Origin: Thermoanaerobacter pseudethanolicus ATCC 33223
GTDB taxonomy: Bacteria > Bacillota > Thermoanaerobacteria > Thermoanaerobacterales > Thermoanaerobacteraceae
Assembly: GCF_000019085.1 (NCBI RefSeq)
Contig: NC_010321.1
Span: forward strand, 1,623,001-1,687,000
DNA: 64,000 nucleotides
Direction: 5' to 3'
Shown here piece by piece: positions 1-9,684 of the stretch (its first letter is position 1; every line of letters begins with the position of its first letter). The position numbers and the translations under genes were made by a program. The notes beneath the pieces were generated by a model, which saw nothing but the letters and a program-made list of their open reading frames with translations, was not told the DNA's origin and did no database searches.

Positions 1-53
1 TATCATACTTTACTTTTAAGTATTCTAATAAAAGTCAAGACAGTTAGCAATAT

Positions 54-90
54 AAAAAACCCCCACCTTTTATACATGTTAAAAGTGGGG
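54..90 (-). terminator. Intrinsic terminator after the rseC-like gene
   Basis: On the minus strand a GC-closed stem (CCCCAC paired with GTGGGG, extended by an A/T stem) is followed directly by a run of six T. It starts a few bases after the stop codon at 96. Confidence 0.8.
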
Positions 91-95
91 TCTTG

Positions 96-536
96 TCAAT
101 ATTTTTGATACTGGTCGTCCAAAACATTTACTATTCTTGCAGTAAACATACGACTCTTTTCAAAAAACCTGTTATTCGCGTATATACCAGCGAAAACAAG
201 TATGATAAAAAGAAGTCCTATTAGGAATGAAAAAAGTTCTTTCCACATGATATTTAAAATATCTGCAAGTTTCAGCCCTAAGATCACTCCCAAAATAAAA
301 CCTGCCAGTGGAATTACGTATAGTATAAAAGTAGCAGAAAGAAGCGCCCTAGACTCCATCTCAATTTCCACTATCTGGCCTACTTCAGCATTCGTTTCAT
401 TTTCAGCCCAAACTTTTAAGGTCTGTTTATTCGAGCCGCTACTGCAAGCCCTACACTTTGAACAGGCAGACGTCCGTATCACTTCAACTTCGGCTTGGTT
501 GCCCCTCTTTGAAACAACAATAGCTCTTTCTTTCAC
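96..536 (-). CDS. SoxR-reducing system RseC/MucC family membrane protein
   Basis: The 146-residue protein has an N-terminal part with clustered cysteines (Cys25, Cys28, Cys31 in CSKCRAC) and two hydrophobic helices (about 67-90 and 100-118). That is the layout of the RseC/MucC family (PF04246), which in proteobacteria helps the Rnf-like complex reduce SoxR. In clostridia these proteins often stand alone and the partner is unknown, so a redox-linked membrane role is inference. The start is GTG at 536, with GGAGGG seven bases upstream. The gene lies just downstream of hppA on the same strand but is separated from it by a terminator, so it is probably transcribed on its own. Confidence 0.8.
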   Translation of the reverse strand: MKERAIVVSKRGNQAEVEVIRTSACSKCRACSSGSNKQTLKVWAENETNAEVGQIVEIEMESRALLSATFILYVIPLAGFILGVILGLKLADILNIMWKELFSFLIGLLFIILVFAGIYANNRFFEKSRMFTARIVNVLDDQYQKY

Positions 537-633
537 TAAGAATCCCTCCGATAGTTTTTATGATATCACACAAATAGTTTTAAATCAATGGGTGTTTAAA
601 ATAAGTTCCTCTGTTATTAGAAGCGCTAAAATA

Positions 634-673
634 AAAAAGACTCCTCTGAGGAAAAACCCCACAGGAGTCTTTT
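634..673 (-). terminator. Intrinsic terminator after hppA
   Basis: A long stem (AAAAGACTCCT paired with AGGAGTCTTTT) with an inner C/G-rich loop ends in a T-rich tract on the minus strand, a few bases past the hppA stop codon. Confidence 0.8.
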
Positions 674-679
674 CCAAGA

Positions 680-2686
680 TTACTTCATGAACAGCGGTGC
701 AAAAACCAGGGCCACGATAGTCATGAGTTTTATCAGGATGTTCAGGGACGGGCCAGAAGTGTCTTTGAAGGGGTCCCCCACAGTATCTCCTACAACAGCC
801 GCTGCATGGGTGGGTGTACCCTTGCCTCCATAATTTCCTTCCTCAATATACTTTTTGGCATTATCCCAAGCTCCGCCTGAGTTAGCCATCTGAATTGCTA
901 ACATGACGCCAGTCACCAATGCACCAGCTAAAAGCCCTCCCAGAGCTTCTCTGCCAAATATAAACCCAATGGCTAGTGGTGCAATAACAGCAATAAGGCC
1001 CGGAATTATCATTTCCCTAAGAGCCGCTCTAGTGCTTATATCAACGCACCTTGCATAATCAGGCTTGGCCTTTCCTTCCATTATGCCCGGAATTTCCCTG
1101 AACTGCCTGCGAACCTCTTCGATCATCTGGGATGCCGCTTTCCCCACTGCTTCCATAGTCATCGCAGAAAACAAGAAAGGCAGCATTGCTCCTATTAAAA
1201 GACCAACTATAACATCAGCCCGCAGTAGGTCGATACCCTCTTTTAAACCTGCAGCGGTAGTATACGCTGAAAACAGTGCTAGAGCCGTCAGTGCTGCAGA
1301 ACCAATGGCAAATCCTTTGCCCATGGCTGCCGTGGTATTTCCGACCGCATCCAGCTTGTCGGTGATTTTTCTGACAGATGGGTCAAGTTCGGCCATTTCC
1401 GCAATACCACCAGCATTGTCGGCTATAGGCCCATAGGCATCTACTGCAACAGTCATGCCCGTAGTTGACAACATACCAATTGCCGCGAGAGCTATACCGT
1501 AGAGGCCAGCGAATTTATAGGATATAATTATTGCTAACGCTATAAATAACACCGGCAAAGCTGTACTTTTCATTCCAACAGCCAGGCCTGTTATAATGTT
1601 TGTAGCTGGTCCAGTCTGAGACGCTTTTGCAATTTCTCTTACAGGATTGTAGTTAGAAGAAGTATAATATTCAGTAAGTATTCCTATCAAAACCCCCACT
1701 ACGATACCAGAAACAGCCGCATAAAAAGCGTTAATTTCTTGTAAAAAATACCTGCTGAAAAAGAAAGTGATCAATATTACAAAAATAGCACTGGCAAAGC
1801 TGCCCTTGCTGAGAGCTTTCTGTGGATTGGCTCCCTCTCCTGTCCTTACAAACAAAGTCCCAACTATGGAACTGATAATTCCCGCCGCTGCCACAAGCAT
1901 TGGAAAGATGACGCCCTTGATACCATATGGTTGATTTGTTACAGGACTGATAGCAACAGCGCCAATGGCTATACCGGATATTATTGAACCCACGAAAGAT
2001 TCAAAAAGGTCAGCCCCCATACCGGCCACATCACCTACGTTATCCCCTACATTATCAGCTATTACCGCCGGATTCCTGGGATCATCCTCAGGTATACCCG
2101 CTTCCACCTTGCCGACAAGGTCAGCTCCAACATCGGCTGCTTTAGTATATATTCCTCCGCCAGCTCTAGCAAATAAGGCTATTGAACTGGCTCCAAGGGC
2201 AAAACCATTGATGACGTCAAAACTTTTTACATCCGAAGGGTCCCCGAACAAGAAATATAGTATCCCGAGGCCTAAAAGGCCCAGGCCAACCACTGACATT
2301 CCCATCACAGTACCGCCAGAAAATGCTATGGAAAGGGCCTTATTCATTCCTTCCCGTGCCGCATTAGCGGTTCTTACATTGGCTCTGGTAGCAACGCTCA
2401 TCCCAATAAATCCCGCTAGAACCGAAGCTATAGACCCTGTTATGTAACTTACAGCCGTTTGCCAATTTATGAACGTACCTATAACGAAGAACATTACGGC
2501 AACGAATATCGCCAGAGTTTTATATTCCCTCAACAGGAAAGCCATGGCACCTTCGTGTATGGCATCGGATATTTCGCGCATTTTCTCGTTCCCTACAGGA
2601 CTCTTGATAATCATCATGGTGCGCATGAAAGCGAACAAAAGTGCAACCACGCCTGAGATAGGTGCTAGCCATATTAATTTTTCCAT
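680..2686 (-). CDS. hppA: Membrane-bound ion-pumping pyrophosphatase, K+-dependent type
   Basis: This 668-residue polytopic protein hydrolyses cytosolic pyrophosphate to pump H+ or Na+ across the membrane. The family signature is visible: the acidic substrate loop [13 protein letters not shown], the [20 protein letters not shown] block, and a late [13 protein letters not shown] motif that binds PPi-Mg. In the motif [10 protein letters not shown] the residue after GNTTA is Ala. Family work links Ala here to K+-dependent enzymes and Lys to K+-independent ones. Whether it pumps Na+ or H+ cannot be settled by eye. The ATG at 2686 is chosen over an upstream in-frame start because GGAGGGAAG lies at the right distance. 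The gene is monocistronic, with its own terminator, and is more GC-rich than the 10-50 kb part of the window. Confidence 0.95.
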   Translation of the reverse strand: MEKLIWLAPISGVVALLFAFMRTMMIIKSPVGNEKMREISDAIHEGAMAFLLREYKTLAIFVAVMFFVIGTFINWQTAVSYITGSIASVLAGFIGMSVATRANVRTANAAREGMNKALSIAFSGGTVMGMSVVGLGLLGLGILYFLFGDPSDVKSFDVINGFALGASSIALFARAGGGIYTKAADVGADLVGKVEAGIPEDDPRNPAVIADNVGDNVGDVAGMGADLFESFVGSIISGIAIGAVAISPVTNQPYGIKGVIFPMLVAAAGIISSIVGTLFVRTGEGANPQKALSKGSFASAIFVILITFFFSRYFLQEINAFYAAVSGIVVGVLIGILTEYYTSSNYNPVREIAKASQTGPATNIITGLAVGMKSTALPVLFIALAIIISYKFAGLYGIALAAIGMLSTTGMTVAVDAYGPIADNAGGIAEMAELDPSVRKITDKLDAVGNTTAAMGKGFAIGSAALTALALFSAYTTAAGLKEGIDLLRADVIVGLLIGAMLPFLFSAMTMEAVGKAASQMIEEVRRQFREIPGIMEGKAKPDYARCVDISTRAALREMIIPGLIAVIAPLAIGFIFGREALGGLLAGALVTGVMLAIQMANSGGAWDNAKKYIEEGNYGGKGTPTHAAAVVGDTVGDPFKDTSGPSLNILIKLMTIVALVFAPLFMK

Positions 2687-2775
2687 TATAAACTTCCCTC
2701 CAATACACAAATTATTTTAGATTACCGCAGTACCCAAAAACCTCATAAACTAAAGGGTTCTGCTATATATTTCCA

Positions 2776-2820
2776 AGGAATTCCTCACTTTTGTTTATTC
2801 GGCAAAAATGAGAGAATTCC
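2776..2820. repeat. Imperfect inverted repeat upstream of hppA
   Basis: GGAATTCCTC and its near mirror GAGAGAATTCC enclose an AT-rich centre. The minus strand of the centre reads TTTTTGCCGAA, which fits the Spo0A box consensus TGNCGAA. It sits about 90-135 bp before the hppA start and could be part of its control region. The rest of the 2687-3105 gap is AT-rich with no gene that I can support. Confidence 0.4.
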
Positions 2821-3105
2821 TCTAAAAAACAAAGCTAAACGAAGAGCATAAGCGCAATGTTTTTTCCGATTTTTGGATTGTTCTAATTACTATTTTATTG
2901 TAATAACTTTATTATTTATGTTTTATAATTTCGCTTATTGTTGTTACAAATTAAGTATAGTTCCAAAGATATCTCCCTTGCCATTTTTCTATGATAAATA
3001 TTAGCCATCTATTTTTCATAATTGTTATAACATATTTTACAATATAAGACAAGGTATTTAAGAGCTAAACCTTCGAATTTTATAAGTTATTCTTTTACTT
3101 AATGC

Positions 3106-3594
3106 TTAGAAAAACAAACTTCCTACACCATAACTTAATATCATAACTAAAATAGCTGCTATAATATTTCCTATAAATATGGCTGAAAGCGCCTGCTTGA
3201 ATTGCATGTTTAAAAGAGCTGCAGCTAAACTTCCACTCCATACTCCCGTTCCAGGCAAAGGAATAGCTACTACCAGTACAAGCCCCCATACGCCATATTT
3301 CTGTATTTTTTCCCCATTATACTTTAAAGATCTATCTGTAAGCTTATCTACTAACTTTTTAAATAATCTCGTTTTTTTAAGACGAACAAATATAGGTTTA
3401 ATGGTAAATAATATAAAGGGTGCTGGTATCATACTACCTATCAAGCTTATAATCGTAGTATAAAAAGGAGATAACCCTAAAGATATGCCTATTGGAATTG
3501 CTCCTCTAAGCTCTATTACTGGCAATGCTGCTATAAATAGAACTGCTAATTCTCTAGGTAGAAAGTTGAGTATTTCTTTTACAAATGATTCCAT
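3106..3594 (-). CDS. Small multidrug-export family membrane protein (COG2426)
   Basis: The protein has 162 residues with about four to five hydrophobic segments. It has the conserved blocks of PF06695/COG2426: LPVIELRGAIPIG near residues 24-36, and VVAIPLPGTGVWSG near 113-126, where paired Gly/Pro-rich re-entrant motifs are typical. The family name suggests drug export, but the transported substrate is not established. The gene stands alone, with AT-rich gaps on both sides. The start is the ATG at 3594 and the upstream region (AAGGGG on the minus strand) offers a ribosome site. Confidence 0.8.
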   Translation of the reverse strand: MESFVKEILNFLPRELAVLFIAALPVIELRGAIPIGISLGLSPFYTTIISLIGSMIPAPFILFTIKPIFVRLKKTRLFKKLVDKLTDRSLKYNGEKIQKYGVWGLVLVVAIPLPGTGVWSGSLAAALLNMQFKQALSAIFIGNIIAAILVMILSYGVGSLFF

Positions 3595-3660
3595 TATTAT
3601 ACCCCTTTACATCCTACTTAGAATTTCTTTGTAATTTACATTACTCACTAATATTTATAT

Positions 3661-3770
3661 TATATTGTTTACTAAATAGCTTGCTCTGCATTTTTATCAT
3701 TATCTTTATCTAGTCTTTTTTAATATTATTATATCTCATAAATGATAAATTTTGAACAATAATAATTTAA
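3661..3770 (-). pseudogene. Relic of the 5' end of an Rpn-type nuclease gene
   Basis: About 90 bp here align base by base with 28265-28358, the start and upstream region of the Rpn gene at 27457-28330. Shared words include ATTATATCTCATAAATGATAA and CATTTTTATCAT. Translation gives NDKNAEQAI followed by a stop, matching DDKNVKEAI at the start of the Rpn protein. Only the promoter region and about ten codons remain. No other gene is seen between 3595 and 3955. Confidence 0.55.
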
Positions 3771-3955
3771 ATTCTCTATACTATCTTAGAAACTTTAGAC
3801 CACAGTTAATTAGGAAGCCCCCAAACATTGCAAAAGTCTTATTTATATATTCACCACAAAAGTTCCACGTGCCCATCGTGTAAAAAAAACGGAACAAAAT
3901 AGCCTATTTGTGCGTCTATATTTTTTGAAGAAAAATTTTAGGTGAGAGTTTACCA

Positions 3956-4122
3956 GTGAAGGAAAGGCTTAAATGGAGTGTATTATTCTTTTTTGCTACC
4001 GTCATACTTCCATAACTTTACTCGGATGTAGTCAAGAGCCATTCAATAAAAAAGCCGAGACAAACGAAGCTGAACAGCAGCCAACATCAAAGTCGCGTAA
4101 GCCCCAAACCCAAGTGGAATAG
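3956..4122 (+). pseudogene. Frameshifted short lipoprotein gene
   Basis: A GTG start at 3956 opens a basic and hydrophobic signal sequence (VKERLKWSVLFFFATVIL) that meets a TAA at 4013. One base shift restores ITLLGCSQEPFNKKAE, a clear lipobox (LLGC), and a hydrophilic Q/E/T-rich tail that stops at TAG 4120-4122. The layout resembles the N-terminus of the cyclophilin-like lipoprotein at 6486-7166. I read it as the 5' relic of a similar lipoprotein, disabled by a frameshift and 3' loss. Confidence 0.55.
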
Positions 4123-4127
4123 GCACA

Positions 4128-4164
4128 AAGGAGGCCCAAAGTATATATACCTTTGGGCCTCCTT
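4128..4164. terminator. Strong GC-rich hairpin between the lipoprotein relic and merR
   Basis: The arms are 14-bp perfect complements (AAGGAGGCCCAAAG and CTTTGGGCCTCCTT) with a 9-base loop. There is no good T run on either side, so it may be a bidirectional terminator or a leftover element end. A second hairpin, CACACAACAGC/GCTGTTGTGTG (4173-4212), overlaps the merR stop codon. Confidence 0.5.
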
Positions 4165-4198
4165 GGACTCATCACACAACAGCCCATCTTTTCGTAGA

Positions 4199-4591
4199 TT
4201 AGCTGTTGTGTGCCAGTCTTTTTAAGTTGTTTTCTGCCGGAATAAGCTTAGTCTCATATTCTTCAATTTTAAAATTTAACCTTTCCAGCGCTCTCTCCAT
4301 TTCTTCAATGCGTGAAAGAAGTTTCTCCCGTTGCTCGATAAGGATTTGTTTTCTGGCCTCTATAGTTTTGTCGCCTTGCTGGAGCAGCGTAACATATTCG
4401 ACCAGCGTTTCAACTTGAACACCTGCGCTGCGCATACATTTAATGAATTCAATCCACTTACAGTCTTCCTCCGTATAATCCCGGATACCGCTTTCGTTGC
4501 GATTTACCCTGGGAATCAGGCCAATACGCTCATAGTAGCGGAGTGTATCCGGTGAAAGGCCAAATTTTTTGCTTACTTCTGCAATCGTCAT
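4199..4591 (-). CDS. MerR-family transcriptional regulator
   Basis: The 130-residue regulator has an N-terminal winged helix-turn-helix (TIAEVSKKFGLSPDTLRYYE, residues 2-21; then IGLIPRVNRNESGIRDYTEED) and a long C-terminal dimerising coiled coil (about 75-120). It lacks the metal-binding cysteines of MerR/CueR. Its sequence and neighbours (flavodoxin, cupin, alcohol dehydrogenase, aldo/keto reductase) resemble the AdhR-type regulators that answer to aldehydes or electrophiles. Its own promoter, and that of the aldo/keto reductase at 9.6 kb, contain the same palindrome in a 19-bp spacer, so it probably autoregulates and activates that gene. The effector is unknown. Confidence 0.9.
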   Translation of the reverse strand: MTIAEVSKKFGLSPDTLRYYERIGLIPRVNRNESGIRDYTEEDCKWIEFIKCMRSAGVQVETLVEYVTLLQQGDKTIEARKQILIEQREKLLSRIEEMERALERLNFKIEEYETKLIPAENNLKRLAHNS

Positions 4592-4617
4592 GTAGCTTCA
4601 CCTCCAATGTTCAATAT

Positions 4618-4648
4618 TATTTAATACTCGGAGTTAACTCCAAATCAA
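4618..4648 (-). promoter_or_regulatory. MerR-type promoter and operator of merR
   Basis: On the minus strand TTGATT (4643-4648) and TAAATA (4618-4623) are 19 bp apart. That is the overlong spacer typical of promoters activated by MerR-family DNA distortion. The spacer contains the perfect palindrome GGAGTTAACTCC (4630-4641), which recurs at 9666-9677. Confidence 0.75.
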
Positions 4649-4652
4649 GGGT

Positions 4653-4689
4653 TTTAATATAGTAGCACTACCCGTGCTACTATATTAAA
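4653..4689. repeat. 16-bp perfect inverted repeat with 5-base loop
   Basis: TTTAATATAGTAGCAC and GTGCTACTATATTAAA face each other around TACCC, immediately upstream of the merR -35 box. It could be a second operator or the end of a lost element. No T run follows, so a terminator is less likely. Between it and 4858 I see no gene. Confidence 0.6.
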
Positions 4690-4858
4690 GAAACAGCGTA
4701 TAATTTGTGATTATTTTTAAATCCTGTCTTACTCCAACCATTTTCTCAGCAGGTCAATTGTATTAACTCTAGGCCGTATAAGCGAAACTTCCACCGATTT
4801 ACTGATTTATCTTCGATAGAAGTTTCTAACCCAAGTTTGTTTTATACACGTGCTTTGG

Positions 4859-5299
4859 CTATGCATCTTTTTCCTCTATTTTAAGCTGCAAATAATATTC
4901 ATCAGAAACAGGTTCCATCCATTCAACTTCACCCTTTTGAGGATTGGCTGTAATCGCGATATGAGAAAGCCAACTATCCTGAGCCGCTCCATGCCAATGT
5001 TTAACACCCGGTTGGATTTTTACAACGTCGCCTTCTTTGATTATCTTTACAGGCCGACCTTCTTCCTGATAATAGCCTCTTCCTCCGGTAACAAGCAAAA
5101 TCTGTCCGCCGGGATGTTTATGCCAATTATTCCTTGCACCTGGCTCAAAAGTAACATTATAGATTGGGCAATTAAAAATGCCGTCGTTAGAAACCAGCGT
5201 TTCAACCCAGACTGTTCCTGTAAAATATTCATTTTCAACTTTTTGACCAAGCGGGAAAATTGTTCTGTCGCTTAAGTTTCTTGGTTCGGTTTTATCCAT
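4859..5299 (-). CDS. Cupin-domain protein
   Basis: The 146-residue protein has one double-stranded beta-helix. The two cupin motifs are visible: NWHKHPGGQILLVTGGRG (residues about 58-75; HKH and a downstream Q stand in for the metal-binding H-H-E set) and PGVKHWHGA (about 97-105, supplying a further His). Stand-alone cupins of this type sit beside carboxymuconolactone decarboxylase-like or flavodoxin genes in many clostridia. The chemistry is not established. It lies 29 bp downstream of the truncated flavodoxin in the same direction and belongs to the MerR redox cassette. Confidence 0.85.
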   Translation of the reverse strand: MDKTEPRNLSDRTIFPLGQKVENEYFTGTVWVETLVSNDGIFNCPIYNVTFEPGARNNWHKHPGGQILLVTGGRGYYQEEGRPVKIIKEGDVVKIQPGVKHWHGAAQDSWLSHIAITANPQKGEVEWMEPVSDEYYLQLKIEEKDA

Positions 5300-5328
5300 T
5301 CTTTTTTCCCCCTTTCATTTACGGTATA

Positions 5329-5742
5329 CTATGATATAAAGCCAAATCTCTTAAGCCAGTCTGCAATATCTTTGTCTGCTCTGTTAACATTGCTTCCTCG
5401 AATGGCTAAACCGGGCAGTACCTTTGCAGTCGGGCAAAGTTTCTTGATGTCGCGCTCACTGCTTCCCATTCCGCTGCATTCATGTGTGCAAAATGGAACA
5501 ATGGTCTTTCCCGCGAAATCATAAGACTCTAAAAATGTAAACACAGCCATCGGCATCGTTCCCCACCAATTGGGATAGCCGAGGAAAATCACATCATGAG
5601 AATCTATATCATCTAGTTTATCTGCAAGCTCAGGTCTGGCATTCAGCCGTTTTTCTTCCTGCGCTACTTTTGTTGTTTCTGTATAATCTTCCGGATATGG
5701 CTTTATCGTTTTAATTGGGTAATGCCTATTTTGAGCAGCCAT
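5329..5742 (-). pseudogene. N-terminally truncated flavodoxin
   Basis: The open frame of 137 codons matches a flavodoxin from the second beta strand onward (PYPEDY, FLGYPNWWGTMPMAVFTFLE, GKTIVPFCTHECSGMG). It lacks the first 40 or so residues that carry the FMN phosphate-binding loop (T/S-x-T-G-x-T). It overlaps the 3' end of the intact flavodoxin at 5703-6197 by 40 bp in another frame, and no ribosome site precedes its first ATG. Unequal recombination between tandem flavodoxin genes would explain this. It would be functional only if translationally coupled to the upstream gene, and FMN binding would still be doubtful. Confidence 0.7.
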
Positions 5743-6197
5743 TGGGACACGTTGGCTTGTGCATCTCCTGCACCACTCCCATATATTACAAATTCCTCCA
5801 GGATGGTTGATTTAGGGCATAGCTTCACAATATCTCTAATCATTCGCCCCTTACCCCCTCCGCCGTGAGTACAAAAAGGCACGATGGTTTTTCCTGACAA
5901 ATCATATTCAGATAAAAATGTTGCAACTGGCGGGGCTATCGTACTCCACCAATTTGGTGAACCAACAAAAATTATGTCATAAGATTCGATGTGATCGATT
6001 TTTGTTTTTAAGGGAGGCTTATATCCTGCTTGTATTTCTTTTTTTGCTTGCTCTACAGTCGCATTATATGAATTGGGATACGGCACTTCGGGCTGTATCT
6101 CAAAAATGGTTCCACCAATCTCCTTGTGAATTAGATTTGCAATTTTACATGTGTTTCCGGACCAGGTAAAATACACAATAAGGATTTGTTTAGCCAT
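5703..6197 (-). CDS. Flavodoxin
   Basis: This is a 164-residue FMN electron carrier. The phosphate-binding loop is VYFTWSGNTCKIA (residues 8-20), and the isoalloxazine-binding loops are GSPNWWSTIAPPV and CTHGGGGKG. It is closest to the flavodoxin_4 type (PF12682) found beside MerR regulators. The ATG at 6197 is preferred to the longer frame because GGAGGG lies seven bases upstream and the protein then begins at the first beta strand. It probably feeds electrons to the oxidoreductases of this cassette; the physiological partner is unknown. Confidence 0.9.
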   Translation of the reverse strand: MAKQILIVYFTWSGNTCKIANLIHKEIGGTIFEIQPEVPYPNSYNATVEQAKKEIQAGYKPPLKTKIDHIESYDIIFVGSPNWWSTIAPPVATFLSEYDLSGKTIVPFCTHGGGGKGRMIRDIVKLCPKSTILEEFVIYGSGAGDAQANVSQWLLKIGITQLKR

Positions 6198-6430
6198 ATT
6201 CACACCCTCCTTTAAACCACATCCCGGCACCCGCTTCTTTATCAGTACCAGTCATAGTTGTGTTTGCCACAAAGTGAAGGAGATTTTGCGTTACCTTTCC
6301 TTTGCCGCTTCCGCTGTGGATGTAGTCCCAAACAGTCCCCTTCATTGGTCGCCATTGCAGCGACAGCCTTGGCAGCATCCAGGCTGCTACCGCCGCCAAG
6401 GCTGATAATAAAATCACGCCCATTTTCTCT
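6190..6430 (-). pseudogene. Fragment of an iron-containing alcohol dehydrogenase
   Basis: Two frames give adjoining parts of the NAD-binding region of an iron alcohol dehydrogenase: GRDFIISLGGGSSLDAAKAV (conserved GGGS-x-D-x-AK), then, after a one-base shift, WDYIHSGSGKGK and VANTTMTGTDKEA. The rest of the protein, including the metal ligands, is absent. The fragment runs into the flavodoxin start region. It is a relic of a second dehydrogenase gene, distinct from the intact one at 7187-8392. Confidence 0.75.
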
Positions 6431-6485
6431 CGTTGTTGACTACGCTGTCCATGATATTTATCCTTTGAGGGGTCTGGATGAGTCT

Positions 6486-7166
6486 CTAATCCATAAGCTC
6501 AATAGTAACTGTAAAATCATCATTCATCCTTGCAAGCTTTTCTATTCCAGATTCAATTTTACCTAAGATAATAAGTCCGCTTGCATAACCAAAGTCTCTA
6601 TAAAATATAGCCAAATTTCCCCAAGGAGAATAATAGGTGAAATCTCCAACTGAAGGATCGCTGCCTGATGGTGCATCTTCTGTAGATAATCTTTTTGGTA
6701 GATCGCTAACCTTTTCTGTCCCTGCATAATCTCTAAATGTTAATGTTAATGGAAGTAATGTTAAAAAATCCCTGCTTGTCGGATTATCGTGCATTTTCAC
6801 AATTACTTCCTCGTTGTTGTTAAAAGTTAATTTTATCCTCACATCTTCCATAGCATCTGCCCCTTCCTTTCTATCAACAGTCGCACTGCTGCTTTCTGTA
6901 CCTGCCGAAGTGCTTTCGTCATTCGATTCATTCGGTGAGACTCTACTATGAACTGTTTCAGTTGGTGAACCTGCAGCCTCAGCTTCTATTGTAAGGTTTT
7001 CGTTCTCAATATCAGCCTGGCCCTCTGACGTAGTAGGCTGCTGTCCCTGTTGGGGATTGATGCTTTGGCTACCGTTATTACCGCCACAAGAGCTAAGAAT
7101 GAGGACCATCACCGAAACCGGCACCAGAACCCAAAATAGCCTTCTTTTCCTCACTACCTTTTGCAT
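6486..7166 (-). CDS. Lipoprotein with cyclophilin-like domain
   Basis: The protein has 226 residues with a lipoprotein signal (basic start, hydrophobic core, lipobox LSSC at Cys27). A low-complexity Ser/Glu/Thr linker follows (about 30-105), then a C-terminal domain starting at DVRIKLTFNNNEEVIVKMHD. That domain looks like the cyclophilin-like fold family (PF18050), with FYRDFGYASGLIILGKIESG near the end. It is expected on the outer face of the membrane. No prolyl isomerase residues can be assigned. Such genes recur beside flavodoxin/MerR cassettes in Firmicutes, so a link to the redox functions is likely but unproven. Confidence 0.8.
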   Translation of the reverse strand: MQKVVRKRRLFWVLVPVSVMVLILSSCGGNNGSQSINPQQGQQPTTSEGQADIENENLTIEAEAAGSPTETVHSRVSPNESNDESTSAGTESSSATVDRKEGADAMEDVRIKLTFNNNEEVIVKMHDNPTSRDFLTLLPLTLTFRDYAGTEKVSDLPKRLSTEDAPSGSDPSVGDFTYYSPWGNLAIFYRDFGYASGLIILGKIESGIEKLARMNDDFTVTIELMD

Positions 7167-7186
7167 GTTATTCTCTCCTTAATTAA

Positions 7187-8392
7187 TCACATTGCCATGC
7201 GTAGTATTTCTACAATATCTTCCTTTCGCAGAGAGGGACGACCTGGAAGCCTTCCTTCTTCATCCTGAAGCACTTTCAGCGTCTCTTCCGCATAACGGAA
7301 AAGCATTTCCTCGGTAATTTCTCCAATGCCCAATTCCGACAAGCGTGTAGGACAACCTATTGAACGCAAGAACTCTTCAAACTTATCAATACCTTCCATG
7401 GCAAGGCTCAAGGTGTCTTTGCCTGTTGCTGTCAAACCAAAGATACGTTGAGCAAATTGGGCAAAACGTTCGGGGCGGAATCTTGCAGCAAAGCGCATCC
7501 AAGCGGGGTTCACGACTGCTAACCCTGCTCCATGGGGGATATCGTAGAGTGCGGAAAGTGTGTGCTCGATCATATGAACAGGGTACGCTCCGTTTGTTCC
7601 TACTTGTACCCACCCATTAAGAGCAACTATCGACGCCCACTGCACCTGAGTGCGCGCTTCCAGGTCACTTCCATCACTAACCGCCTTTGGTCCCCACTCC
7701 AAGACAGTAAGGATCACTCCCTCGGCAAATCTGTCCTGAAGAGGAGTCCCGTCTATACCGTTAAAATAACCCTCGGTCACATGGGTTATTATATCGCAAA
7801 CCCCAAAAGCTGTGTGATTCTTGGGCACTGTCATCGTAAGTTCAGGATCCACCACTGCCACTCGAGGATAGAGAACCTCGGCCTGAACGAATGTTTTTAG
7901 CTTTTCTCCTTCATCGTCAATCGTGATCACCGCACCGTTGTTCATTTCCGAGCCAGTTGCCGCCAGGGTAGGAACAGTGATAATAGGAAGAGCTCGCTCC
8001 GGCAGCCTGGGCGCTTTTCCTGCCCGTACAAGCATATCCTTAGGATCGCCTTCATAAAGGACTGAGGCTGCAATTACTTTTGAGGCGTCCATGACGCTAC
8101 CGCCACCCATACCTATAACCACATCACATGCTTCTTTTTTTGCCAGTTCTGAAGCACGCACTACAGTTGACAGGCGGGGGTTTGGCTCAACACCTGAGAA
8201 TTCTACCACTAAAACACCCGCTGCTTTGAGACTTGCTACTGCTCGATCAAACGCTCCACTTTTCTTTACACTTCCACCACCAATGACAAGCAATGCTTTT
8301 TTACCATATTGATTAACTACTTTACCTAACTGTCCTAATGAACCTGCACCAAAAATTAGTCGGGTCGGGTTATAAAATTCAAATTTCATCAT
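7187..8392 (-). CDS. Iron-containing alcohol dehydrogenase
   Basis: The group III (iron-activated) dehydrogenase has 401 residues. The NAD(P) part has VIGMGGGSVMDASKVIA and PTLAATGSEMN. The metal site is the usual Asp/His set in GVCDIITHVTEGY, PVHMIEHTLSALYDIPHG. It is closest to the butanol dehydrogenase-like branch, which reduces aldehydes to alcohols with NAD(P)H; the exact substrate is unknown. ATG 8392 is chosen because GGAGGTG stands six bases before it, while the longer frame would start inside that ribosome site. It lies 20 bp upstream of the lipoprotein gene and the two are probably cotranscribed. Confidence 0.9.
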   Translation of the reverse strand: MMKFEFYNPTRLIFGAGSLGQLGKVVNQYGKKALLVIGGGSVKKSGAFDRAVASLKAAGVLVVEFSGVEPNPRLSTVVRASELAKKEACDVVIGMGGGSVMDASKVIAASVLYEGDPKDMLVRAGKAPRLPERALPIITVPTLAATGSEMNNGAVITIDDEGEKLKTFVQAEVLYPRVAVVDPELTMTVPKNHTAFGVCDIITHVTEGYFNGIDGTPLQDRFAEGVILTVLEWGPKAVSDGSDLEARTQVQWASIVALNGWVQVGTNGAYPVHMIEHTLSALYDIPHGAGLAVVNPAWMRFAARFRPERFAQFAQRIFGLTATGKDTLSLAMEGIDKFEEFLRSIGCPTRLSELGIGEITEEMLFRYAEETLKVLQDEEGRLPGRPSLRKEDIVEILRMAM

Positions 8393-8475
8393 ATGTAACA
8401 CCTCCAAACAAACGTTTTTTGTGGCATTTAAATTTCAATGCTTATTCTGAAAAAGCTTATCAATATGTGTCATTT

Positions 8476-8560
8476 TTATAATTCTTCAGGATACTGTCCT
8501 CCTTTGATAGAAAATAGAAGTTTTCATACCCGTTTTTCCAAAATCTCTGTAATGCATCAT
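8476..8560 (-). pseudogene. Aldo/keto reductase relic: N- and C-termini only
   Basis: Reading from ATG 8560 gives MMHYRDFGKTGMKTSI, the typical N-terminus of an aldo/keto reductase. After about six codons the next frame gives IKGGQYPEEL and a stop, matching the C-terminal [10 protein letters not shown] of the intact reductase just upstream. Everything in between has been deleted. It shows that a second reductase gene once stood here. Confidence 0.65.
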
Positions 8561-8623
8561 CCTACCTCTATTATCAATCTTAGCATTAAAATAACTACTG
8601 CTCTTCAATTTCATTTAAAGGAT

Positions 8624-9649
<1,026 letters not shown>

Positions 9650-9653
9650 TTAA

Positions 9654-9684
9654 AGTATACTTGCTGGAGTTAACTCCAAGTCAA
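9654..9684 (-). promoter_or_regulatory. MerR-type promoter and operator of the aldo/keto reductase
   Basis: The minus strand has TTGACT (9679-9684), a 19-bp spacer and TATACT (9654-9659). The spacer holds GGAGTTAACTCC (9666-9677), identical to the palindrome in the merR promoter. Near-consensus boxes with an overlong spacer are the mark of MerR-family activation. Confidence 0.85.

Noticed and set aside
1065-2720. Plus-strand frames opposite hppA (up to 160 codons)
   Set aside because: They are antisense shadows of a well conserved gene, rich in Pro/Ser/Ala, with no ribosome site.
4690-4858. Short minus-strand frame ending VNTIDLLRKWLE between the cupin and merR
   Set aside because: Only about 20 codons after a stop; could be the tail of a lost oxidoreductase but too short to support.
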